A stretch of 64,000 nucleotides of DNA from Luidia sarsii (taxonomy: Eukaryota; Echinodermata; Asteroidea; Paxillosida; Luidiidae), in the NCBI GenBank assembly GCA_949987565.1, contig OX465111.1, forward strand, positions 5,204,921-5,268,920. The letters run 5' to 3'. Below are positions 10,801 to 22,800 of this stretch, piece by piece. A program made the position numbers and the translations under genes. The notes beneath the pieces are model-generated. The model was not told where the DNA came from and searched no databases. It worked only from the letters and a program-made list of their open reading frames with translations. The number at the start of each line of letters is the position of its first letter. Position 1 is the first letter of the stretch.

Positions 10801-13800
10801 AGGTCTCGGTCTCGGTCTCGGACATGAAGGTCTCGGTCTCGGTCTCGGTCTCGGACATGAAGGTCTCGGTCTCAGCCTCGGTCTCGGACATGAAGGTCTC
10901 AGTCTCGGTATCGGTCTCGGACACGAAGGTCTCGACTACAAAACTGCTGGTGTCGCAAATACCATTTACTTCATGGAGTCACAAATCACTCAATTTGAGT
11001 CCGAGTCCAAATCCGAGTCAATTATTGTTTTCGTGACTCGAATCCGAATCGGGGACATTAAGACTCGAGTCTGGGTCCGAGTCGTACACGTCTGGCTTTA
11101 GGTGTGCGAAAATGGTCAAATGATCTAGCCACACAAAAATAATATGGCAGGCCACGAGGGACGACCCACCTGCCACGAAGAAGACTAGACTGAGGTTGAG
11201 GAGAACGAGGACGACGGAGAGAGCCTCCTTGCGCAGCTGGCTGGCCCGGCTCTGGTGGTCGCCGGGCACGAGGAGCAAGGAGGCGGCCAAGAGGTTGAGG
11301 AAGATGGCGGTCAGCGAGCACATCTGCAGCCGGTGCTCGGTGGGGTCGCGCATGGGCCGCACGTAGGCGTGCACCACCAGGAAGGCCACGGCGATGACGA
11401 TGCTGGCGAAGAGGGTGAAGGGGTCGTCGGCGCCGAACAGGAGGACGAAGAGCGTCTGCAGGACCTTGCGGGCCAGCTCCACGATCTCCCAGTACCAGAA
11501 CCGGTCCTCGTAGTTCTCGCACAGGAAGCTCTGCCAGCTGACCACCTTCGCGTCCTTCCGCTCCTCGGAGTAAGCGCTCTGACCATGAGCGTTATCGTGG
11601 TCATTGACCAGGGTGCTCAGTTCCTCGTCGACGTCCGGCGATCCACGGGTTGATGAGCGTCTCTCCGTCGGGGCAGAAGTCCCTTTGGCCGCACGCTGCT
11701 CCCTCCACAGCATGAGGCAGAGCAGGGACGGGAAGCCCACCACGTAGCACAGGGCGGCCTCGGCGGCGCGGTTGTAGGCGGTGTGCTCGGCCGTGGAGCA
11801 GTCGATGGCGTAGTCGCTGCGGAGCCGGGTGGCGCTCAGGGTCCGGGCCTCGTCCAGGTGGAACAAGTCGCAGCCCGGGGGCAGGAGGCTGAACACCACC
11901 CCGGACAGGCTCGGGTAGGAGATGAACAGGAGCATCACCACGAAGAACAGGCACCTCTGGCGGATCCGGGCCAGGGATCGGTCGCGGACCGGGGCGGGGG
12001 TCTCCCTGCAGGTCAGGTAGAGCTTGCTGGAGCCGTGGACCGCCCAGCCCGACGCCAAAACGGCCAACACGAACCCGACCCCGACCACAAACTCCAGGTA
12101 GACGTTGCGGTAGGTGAAGTTGGGAAAGTAGCAGCGCGGACTGATGAGTAGCCGCAGGACGTTCATCTCCAGCAGGCCCAGAAACGAGCTGACCGTCTCC
12201 AGGGACTGGGGCCAGGCCAGCTCGTGAAGGGCGCCCAGGATCTCGCCCAGGACCTGGTAGAAGCCCAGCAGGATCTTACCGCGGCCAAGCAGGACGCTCA
12301 GGGCTGAGCGGCCCGACTCCTCCTGCCGCCGCAGGTCCCAGAGGGCGAGCGCCACCACGAGGATCACGACCACCGCCACGGCCACCACCTCCAGGACGAA
12401 CCACCACCACGCGGGGCACTGGAAGCAGTTGCCCAGCCACGAGTAGAAGCCGCTGCGGCACTGCGAGCACAGCCAGCCTTCGTAGGCCTCGGCGCAGGTG
12501 GCGTTGATGCCGTCCCCGGCGGCGTTCCGGCAGGGCTCGCTGCGCAGGCACCGGTGCACCTTGGGCAGCGAGCCGGCGAAGCTCTGCCGGTCGTAGACGG
12601 GCTCCTCGCGGACCAGCTGTCCGCAGAAGCTGGCGTAGGCGTCCCAGTTCGCGGCGTCGACGTCCCCGCCGCTGCCCCAGTCCCAGGTCCACCAGTAGCC
12701 GGGCAGGAGGTGCTGGTACTCGCCCGAGCAGTTGACCCCTTCCCCGGGGCAGGGGAAGCACTGGCCGAACCGGTCCCTGCGGTAGTAGTTCTCCAGGCAC
12801 GGGCAGGCGCGGAAGCCCGCGTGCAGGCTCTTGTTGGTGCCCGTCGGGCACACCGTGCAGTCGGCCGGCCGGATACCAGGGGCGTTCTCATGCGTGACGT
12901 AGGTTCCGTTGTTGCACGGCAGGCAGTTGAGAATCTCCTCTCTGTGGACGACTTGCCCCGTCTTGTTTTGATAAAATCCGCCTGAGGGGTAAAACAACCA
13001 ACAACGGGCATAATATTTGAGAATGTAATTTTGGTCAGCAGGCAGTCGGGCAAAGCGCCGAGCCTACAGTGTTTGATTCCACATCGAGTAGCGCAAACCC
13101 TTGTCGAAGTGACTATTGAACTGCTAGAAATGTGCAAATCTAAGAGGCCAACATTTGAAGAAAAAAAACAGGGAAAGAAAACTCAGACTGGGCCCTCACT
13201 TGAACCCAAAGGCCTCTGGGGTTACGTAACAGCGCTTTTACCATCTGAGCTATCCATCCTTTAGATGATGGCCTTCCCAAATAGTCAACTAGTCTCGGGT
13301 TCGGTCATTTCTGCCATTTAAAAAAAAAATGTTCCAAAGTTATTATTATTATTACTTTTTTTTGGGGGGGGGGTGGGGGGGGGGGGCTAGCCTAACATTT
13401 ATATTAAAACTGCGTCTGTCCAGGTGGCCGACTTTAAGGCTTGGTGGTGAGTCTCCTCAGGGAAGACCTCTGGCTATGCCAGTGGTCTGCAGCCCTTACA
13501 ATACCTGGCGGGCAAGCTAGGCACAGCGAGGACCAGCTGGCCCCGAAGTAACCCCTGGGACACGGCGAGCATTCCACGAGGCTCCGGGGCTTCGAGAGGC
13601 TGCACCCGAAGCCGGACGATCTGAGGAGTTTGGCCACGTCGTCGGTGACCAGGATGGACCAGCGGAAATCGTCCCGGACAAACTCTCTGGCACAAGACCA
13701 CATCGAGCAACAACATTTTCAGTGTCGAATCTGGTATCACTGGGATACTAATACGCGTATGCCAAATAGGTATATGCAGGCTCGATCAAACCCAATATGC

Positions 13801-16800
13801 TGATTCAAAATCGTGACCTCACCTGACCTGATCTGACCAGTCCTGACCCGACTTGGCATGGCACAACACGACACGAACCGGCATTGTAGTAAGTAAACGT
13901 AACCTGGCCTGACCTAACCTAACCTGATCAGTCCTGCCCTGTCCTGCTCCATCCTGCCCTGCCCTGCCCTGCCCTGTCCCGCCCTGCCCTGCCCTGCCCT
14001 GCCCCGCCCTGCCCTGCCCTGCTCCACCCGTCCTGCTCCATCCTGCCCTGCCCTGCCCTGCGCTGCCCTGCCCAACCCTGTCCCGCTCCATCCTGCCCTG
14101 CCCTGCCCTGTCCCGCCCTGCCCTGCTCCACCCTGTTCTGCTCCATCCTGCCCTGCCCTGTCCCGCTCTGCCCTGCTCCATCCTGCCCTGCCCTGCCCTG
14201 CCCTGCCCTGCTCAACCCTGTCCCACTCCATCCTGCCCTGCCCTGCCCTGTCCCGCCCTGCCCTGCTCCACCCTGTTCTGCTCCATCCTGCCCTGCCCTG
14301 TCCCGCTCTGCCCTGCTCCATCCTGCCCTGCCCTGCCCTGTCCTGCCCTGCTCCACCCTGTCCTGCTCCATCCTGCCCTGCCCTGCCCTGCCCTGTCCCG
14401 CCCTGCCCTGCTCCACCCTGTCCTGCTCCATCCTGCCCTGCCCTGCCCTGCCCTGCCCTGCTCAACCCTGTCCTGCTCCATCCTGCCCTGCCCTGCCCTG
14501 TGCCGCCCTGCCCTGCTCCACCCTGTCCTGCTCCATCCTGCCCTGCCCTGTCCCGCCCTGCCCTGCCCTGCTCCATCCTGCCCTGCCCAGCCCTGTCCTG
14601 TCCTGTCCTTCCCTGTCCTGCCCTATCCTGTCCTGCCCCATCCTGTCCTGTCCTGTCCTTCCCTGACCTGCCCTATCCTGCCCTGTCCTGCCCCCTCTTG
14701 CTCTGTCACGCCCTGCCCTTCCCTGCACTACACTGAATCTTTGAGCACTGGCTGGGCCCTTCCCATTTCAAGGCTGGGGTTGGAGCTCTAACTTTGTTGT
14801 TTATTCACCATCAGGAAAACAAACCGATGCCTTTGCACCAGCCTTTAAATGAAATCAAGACTCAAGCGTCACCTTCAACAAAGATGTCCATATCAATGTT
14901 GTCAGTTTTTTGATGGCAGAGAAGAAGCCAGAACTGGAGCCTTTGTCGAGATGTAGGAAAGATCTGTCATTTCTCCAAGCATTTATCTTCTTTTCTTTTT
15001 CACGAAGGCATTTCATAAAGTTTGTTTCAAGTATTTCATACTACGGGCACATTGTACTTACATAGTTAGGTCGGTTCGATTAACGGCTGGAAGATATTTC
15101 AATGTATTGTCAATGGCCCTGAGGTTGATGACAATGAAAAACGGAAAACCAAACATGAAAATCCTAAGCAATCTAATCTATACACGAAGAGGTTATTCCT
15201 TTCAAAATGTTGTAGGCCTTATTTGAAGGATGGATGACAGATAGATGAATGGGATGGATGATAGGAGTGATTGATGGATGGCAGGGGATGGGTTGGATGG
15301 GAGGGGATGGGTGGATGGGAGGGGATGGGTGGATGGGAGGGGATGGGTGGATGGGAGGGGATGGGTGGATGGGAGGGGATGGTGGATGGGAGGGGATGGT
15401 GGATGAGAGGGGATGGGTGGATGGTAGGGGATGGGTGGATGGGAGGGGATGGGTGGATGGGAGGGGATGGATGATAGGAGTGATTGATGGATGGTAGGGG
15501 ATGGGTGGATGGCAGGGGATGGGTTGGATGGGAGGGGATGGGTGGATGGGAGGGGATGGGTGGATGGGAGGGGATGGTGGATGGGAGGGGATGGTGGATG
15601 AGAGGGGATGGGTGGATGGTAGGGGATGGGTGGATGGGAGGGGATGGGTGGATGGGAGGGGATGGGTGGATGGGAGGGGATGGGTGGATGGGAGGGGATG
15701 GGTGGATGGGAGGGGATGGGAGGATGGGAGGGGATGGGTGGATGGCAGGGGATGGGTTGGATGGGAGGGGATGGGTGGATGGGAGGGGATGGGTGGATGG
15801 GAGGGGATGGGTGGATGGGAGGGGATGGGTGGATGGGAGGGGATGGGTGGATGGGAGGGGATGGGTGGATGGGAGGGGATGGGAGGATGGGAGGGGATGG
15901 GTGGATGGCAGGGGATGGGTTGGATGGGAGGGGATGGGTGGATGGGAGGGGATGGGTGGATGGGAGGGGATGGGTGGATGGGAGGGGATGGGTGGATGGG
16001 AGGGGATGGGTGGATGGGAGGGGATGGGAGGATGGGAGGGGATGGGTGGATGGCAGGGGATGGGTTGGATGGGAGGGGATGGGTGGATGGCAGGGGATGG
16101 GTGGATGTGAGGGGATGGGTGGATGTGAGGGGATGGGTGGATGTGAGGGGATGGGTGGATGTGAGGGGATGGGTGGATGTGAGGGGATGGGTGGATGTGA
16201 GGGGGTGGGTGGATGTGAGGGGGTGGGTGGATGTGAGGGGATGGGTGGATGTGAGGGGATGGGCGGATGTGAGGGGATGGGCGGATGTGAGGGGGTGGGT
16301 GGATGTGAGGGGATGGGTGGATGTGAGGGGATGGGTGGATGTGAGGGGGTGGGTGGATGTGAGGGGATGGGTGGATGTGAGGGGATGGGTGGATGTGAGG
16401 GGATGGGCGGATGTGAGGGGATGGGCGGATGTGAGGGGGTGGGTGGATGTGAGGGGATGGGTGGATGTGAGGGGATGGGTGGATGTGAGGGGATGGGTGG
16501 ATGTGAGGGGATGGGTGGATGTGAGGGGATGGGTGGATGTGAGGGGATGGGTGGATGTGAGGGGATGGGCGGATGTGAGGGGATGGGTGGATGTGAGGGG
16601 ATGGATGAATCGAAGAGGATTGATGGGAGGGGATGAATAGACAGGGTGACATGGGATGAGATGGATGGATGGATGGTTTGATGGGAGGGATGGTGGATAG
16701 ATTTATTTGTCTATAATTGTCTATAACTTACACATAGCAGTTGGTTCCCAAATCCGCCCAGACATCATCAGCGATAAACCCAAAGTCATTCCCATACAGA

Positions 16801-19800
16801 AATCTGCAGTGATTCACCAAAAAAATTAACATTAGGGCCTATGTTCGTTCTTGATATTTCCTTTTTTAATTTTTTTTTAGAGTATAACGCACAGTGAACA
16901 ATTTTAAGTGTCTCTTACATTTTTTGGAGCGTGTCTCCGATGGTGGCGAATGGTCTTCGGCCCAGGGTTGTCAAGTCGGTCTGAAACATGTACCTAGTCA
17001 ACAGTTTAAGATCACTTCAAAGTCAAACCATAGATACCCATTCCGTGTAATAACCGTAGGCCTCTAGGTGGGCACATGCCAGTGAAGCTGATGGAGAAAT
17101 GCAGCAGACCAATACCATTGTATTATAATTATGTGCATGGTGCGTGGGCCGCTGGACTACTTTCTTTCAACGTCTGCAGTTCTCAGAAACCGTTACGTAC
17201 ATGGTGCATGCCGCCGTGCACGTCATCGTGCACTGGGCAGTGATAGTTGACCACTGGCCGGAAGGTCCCCCATCCTAAGGTCTCTTGTCAAAAAGATCAT
17301 CGGTTGAGTGCCGGTTGATTTCATCCGACCGATACAATTCCCCCCAGTAGCTAACCGATTGTACTGGACTCTGGGGTGAATAATACACGATAGCTATCCG
17401 ATGGAAACGACATCGGACGGGTCAATTCATCTGATACCCAACCGATGATCTTTTTTGAAAAGAGGCCTAAGGGGGGGGGGGGGGGCACATAAAGCCAGAG
17501 GTCTCGGGTTGAAGTCCCGGTCCTGTCAACATTTCTTAGCTACTCTCACAATTCACAAAAAGGAGTATTTCGGGCGTATAGGGCATGGGCCGAAACCTGC
17601 AGCATGAAGTTTCTTCTTCACTTTCTAGTGGCAACTTCATTTCTCGTTTCTCGTTTAGTATAATGACCAATTGGGCGGTAGGCCTATATGTACACTCACA
17701 GGTAGATGAGACTCGTGTCGTAAAACATCCGGTCCGCAATCTGAGTAATGGGATTATCGAACACCATTCTGTGGATAGCGACGAAGAGAAGAGAAGCGTT
17801 CCAAATATTGGTTTGAATTACCGTCGTGTGGGAAGATTGCAGCGAATCCATTGAGGAGGCACGGTAAAGCCCGAACAGTTTCTATAGATAAAATCAGGCA
17901 ACTATACGGCCTATCATGGGATACTGCTTTCATATTTGGGCTGGTGCATCTGCCTGTCACTTGTCCCTGTTGGATCGGGTGCAGAGGCGGGTTATTTTAA
18001 ACCTTGTTGGCAAGGAGCATGGGTCGTCACTGCAATCCCCAGCCCATCGTAGGACGGCCATCACCCTGAGTCTCCTTTATCGATATTTCCATGAAAGGTG
18101 TGCCTCTGCTCTTGCTCTGCCCCCCTCCCCCAGTCAGGACATTTACGCGAACAACCAGGCAGTTTGCCTCCTCTCACCCGTTCACTCTACCTATCCCAAG
18201 GTGCAGAACAAAGGGGTATCAGAACAGCTTCTTCCCTCGTTCAGCCTCTTTCTGAGTCCTTCTTTCCTTAGCCCTTAACCTTGAGTGGCTTTATAGCCTT
18301 GTTTTGGGGCGAATATGCATTAAAAAAAACATCCGGATACCAGCCACTTGTATCATATGCAAAGGACCCGATAATCGAATCCAAGTCAAATGCAGGATGT
18401 TTTTAGCCGGGGATGAACTGTCATGCTTGTCAGATTTTCAAGCACAAGTGGGGTCCTGGACATTGTATGGGCCAGGCCCAAGCTATCCAAACGGAGAGGT
18501 GAGCTCACAGTTCGCTGAGGGAGTGGAGTCCTTTGAACATGGTCCGGTCCAGGAACCGAATCTGATTGCGCTGCAGGTAGACCGTCACCAGCTTGCTCTG
18601 ACCGCGCAGAAGTGCGTCTGGAATGAAGGCTAGCTGGTTGCACGACAGATCCCTGGGAAAATGGGGGGGGGGAGGGAGAAGAAGCCTTATTGATCAAACC
18701 ACGAGTTTTCAGAAAAAAAAGATTCAAAGGTCAGTTTGATCGATTGATGGTCTTTGTTTGTATATCAAAACGTATCCCATCCTGGATTTTATCACAGAGA
18801 CTTGTATTCAAATTTGTACACAAATTATAACAAGTCCGAGTCCGGGTCACATCGCTCAAGGCTGAGTCCAAGTCCCGAGTCACTGAGTTCGAGTCACGAG
18901 TGACGAGTCATTGAGGTCGAGTCCGAATCAGTGGGTCTGAGTCCGAACCCGAGTCTGGGTCTGAGTCCGGATCTGAGTCAGTGGGTCTGAGTGCGAGTGC
19001 GAGTGAGTCCAAGTCGCTGGATCCCGATCTGAATCTGCCCGACTTTGAGCCCGATTCAGAGGGTATGAATCCGAGGTCTGAGTCCGAGGTCTTAGTTCGA
19101 GTCCGAGTCCAAGCCCGAGTCAGCGGGTCCAGGTCCCAGACGTCAGTGTCCTATACGGATCGGACATATCCTGCTCACATAGCCGAGCCCTGCACAGCAA
19201 ACTCACAGTGTGCCGGTGATGGTGGTATTATGCAACATCTCCTCGGGTACGGTGACCAGCCGGTTCTTTGGCAGAGCTCTGCAACCAAAAACATCGCCAC
19301 AGTGAGTTCTAACGATGCCACTAAAACCACTTACACCTGCAGCCGATTTCAAGAAAAGTTGCGTAAGTTACGCAACTTGCAAATGTTGCATAATTCGTGC
19401 GCCACAATGACTATTCAGCAATATCTAGCAAAGGCAGCAAAATGCTGCGTAAGTTTCGCCAAAAAAAATTGAAATCGGCAGCAGATCTATTTCCTGAACA
19501 TCACAGATGGTAGTGAGGTGGGCAGGTCCTGCGTTATGTAATGATACATATGTCCAAATATTGCAAAATGCTTTCTTGACCAAAATGCAAAAATCAAAAA
19601 TGTGACCCGGCACAACGACATGAGAAATATCCCACCAAAACACTTTTTGAGTAAACAACACCTGAAGTGAAAGTATCTTCACAATTCGATTACAAATCAA
19701 TTGTCTTTTTTTTGTATTTTCGGAAATTTTAAATATTACAGGATATTATATTTTGATATCATTTGAAAGCTAATGGTATACTCTTTCACATCATTAGAAA

Positions 19801-22800
19801 ATCGATCTTAGTAGGACCTTTCTCAAAGGCATTCTGTCAGTTGAGAAAGACCCTGCTAGGATCGAAACGTCAGGCCCTTCTATCTTTTTTTATATAATTC
19901 AATATACCTTCCACTTATGCCTAATCCGGAAAAGAATAGCCACTCACACTTGACTATACTGCATCATGCATCATGTAAGGTAGCATATATGAATATTAAT
20001 GAATCTTATGACGTAATTCGCGTCGGTTCCATAAAGTCCTTTCCCACCAATCAATGAACCCTACAGAAATATACTCACAGCTTGACTAAGGGATTGACGC
20101 CCAGAAAGGCACCCGGCGATACTGTCCGTATGAGGTTGCTGTTCAGATGACTGTCACGGCGCGGGCAAAATTAACAGAACAGACGTGCAAGAAACGGAAT
20201 TAACATTCACCCGCAGATATCCAATAGGCTTTTCGGGTTAGTCATGGGTCGACTCCAGACGATTTGGCGGGGAAGGGGGGGGGGAGGTATTGAAATCCAG
20301 GATATGGTCAGACTTGTACGACTCGAGTCCTATTGTGCACGGCTTGCACTCGTACTCGGACTTGCTTGATAACTGTACCGCTTGATAACTGTAACAATCG
20401 TGCATGCTAAGGTATAGGCCCTATGGACCGTGATTTCGTATCAGGGTACATGAGTAAACTACTTTCGCATTATGGTTCACTCGATTGTTCTATATGTTGT
20501 GCGAGTAATAAGCAATATCTAGATACGAGAAAACTGCCAAAACTCAGGAAATGTGTTTCCGATACAGTATTGAATTATATTGTCTTTAAACTTGACTCAA
20601 GACTCAACCTCTGTGACCTCTCGGACTCGACCGGTACTCGGACTCGGCCGTGACTCGGACTCGGCCGTGACTCGGACTCGGCCGTGACTCGGACTCGGCC
20701 GCGACGGGACTCGGACTCGGCCAGGACTCGGACTCGGCCGGGACTCGGACTCGGCCGGGACTCGGACTCAGCCGGGACTCGGACTCGGTCAGGACTCGGC
20801 CAGGACTCGGACTCGGCCAGGACTCGGACTCGGCCGTGACTCGGACTCGGCCAGGACTCGGACTCGGCCGGGACTCGGACTCGGCTGGGACTCGGTCTCG
20901 ACCGGGACTCGAGACTCGGACTCGAGACGTGACGAACTTTGAATCGGACTCAATTATTTTGTGATTCGAACACAGTTCTGGCCGTAGTTAGAAAATATAA
21001 TGTCAGGAATATCTCTGAACACTGCTCGATCAATATCTGTTTTGGGAAGGGAACTGATAACCCACCTAGAACATCGGTTACTTTTATAGGCTTTCATATG
21101 CTTAGACCTATGGACCCGTTTTTACAGGAGATAGGGACACGCACAGACAGAGCAGACTAACCCAACCGGGCCCACAAAACGAACAAGGAAAGAGTTTGGC
21201 CAGCCAATTATCGAAAACCCATGCGGTCTCTCGACGGCAGAGGGCCCGACTCACATTCGGCTGAATTCCCGGCTTTTCTGCGGGTTGTCGGGATCCAAAA
21301 ACAGGCCATACGGCACCTCCTCCAGCAGGTTTGTATTGAAATAACTATCAAGAAGCAATAAGAAGTTAACACAAAAAAAACTGTTGCAAACTGCTCACTG
21401 ACTAGTATAAGGATGACCTGCAATACATACATCTCAAAATTTAGAGGGCATGACGTTTCGATCCTAGCAGGACCTCTCTGAAAGGCCTTTGAGAAAGATC
21501 CAGCTAGGATCGAAAGGTCAGGCCCTCTAAGTTTTAAGAAGCAACAAGAACAGAACACGCGGTCTGTATCTTTCATTGTTTCCCAAAACACTGACCCCAC
21601 CAACCTTCAATTGACATTCAGAAATGCAAAAAGATCAGCGATAATTTTTGTCCCATCTTCGAAAAAGGCAGTTTACCTCACAATTAGTCAAGCTGCATTC
21701 ACCTCTCCATAAAATCCCATGGCCGACTTGGACGTCCAAAAAGAAAACCTCAATCATTTATGGAGGGTCTGAAGCCTCAATTCTGGCAGGACCATTCACA
21801 AAGGCCTTTCTCCAAAGGCCGAACGCCTTTGAGAAAAGCACTGCTAATTATCCTGCCAGACCGAACGCCTTTGAGAAAGGTCCCAGTAATGGTCCTGCCA
21901 GGCCGAACTTCTTTGAGAAAGGCACTGCTAATTATCCTTCCAAGCCGAACGCCTATTAGAAAGTCCCTGTTAATGTTCCTGCTATAGGCCGGACGCCTTT
22001 GGAGAAAGGGCCTTCGAGGATCGAAACGTCAGGCCCTCTAATGTTTGGAGTGTTGATCAACAAAAGAGCGTATACTGTTCGGAAACAAAAACAGTACACA
22101 TCGGGCTTTAGCAAAATTCGAGCCGACTCGAGTTTTGCATAGTGTCACCGCAAACCTTTCACTTGGTGCTCCCACCATTCAAACCTCCAAATCTTATCAA
22201 AACTCGTTTCTCTCCCGCCAACAAGTTGACTTACACCATGCCGAGGCCTGTTGTTTTCCCAAAGGTGTACGGCTCCAAACTCTGCAGATCGTTACTGTCC
22301 AACCGTCTGTTGTGGGAAAAACAAAAACCAAGGCGGGTTAGTTTCCCGCGAATCGAGGGCAGTGTACAGGCAACCGACGCGGCCCCTTGCAGCTGGGGGG
22401 AACCACCACGCGCTGGCCCATCGTCCAGAATGGTCGCAACGTCGGGGGTGCTTATCACACAGTAAACCAACGAGTCTCCCTATACGTCAATATGGTAAGT
22501 TAATTCACTGTAAATTTAGTTTTGGAACTCGAGCATATTCACAGCATCAGTGGATTGTGTTACTGTGGCCACGTGGAATTTGGCGCCACACCTTGGCTGG
22601 CAGACGATAAGCTCCTGATGATAGGCCAGCTGTGGGTAGGCAGGAGGGGCACGCCATAATGAGGTCGAGGTCGAGCTCGAACTCAACTTGGAGTGAACGG
22701 ACTGTAGATGACTCTAGAGGTAAATTGATAGGTCATGTGCGCAACGTGGGGTCAAGTGGAGAACAAAGTCTTCCTTCTTGAAGACGGCTATACATGTGAC

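Noticed and set aside
8111..11101. Three open frames of 937-991 codons on both strands
   Set aside because: They are translations of a 21/27-bp tandem array whose unit length is a multiple of three; three frames are open at once, which argues against selection for a protein.
11255..12985. Long plus-strand and alternative minus-strand frames over the membrane exon
   Set aside because: High-GC antisense and shifted shadows; only the frame with GCC2/GCC3 cysteines and hydrophobic helices fits the splice phases.
13819..16652. Gly-Arg-Ala-Gly-Gln, Trp-Gly-Met and His-Pro-Ser polymer open frames (also 40756-43578)
   Set aside because: Pure tandem-array translations present in several frames and strands; not genes.
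17440..17525. tRNA-like B-box (GGGTTGAAGTCCC) on the plus strand; similar hints near 23150-23345
   Set aside because: No convincing A-box at the right distance, so neither a tRNA nor a SINE could be supported.
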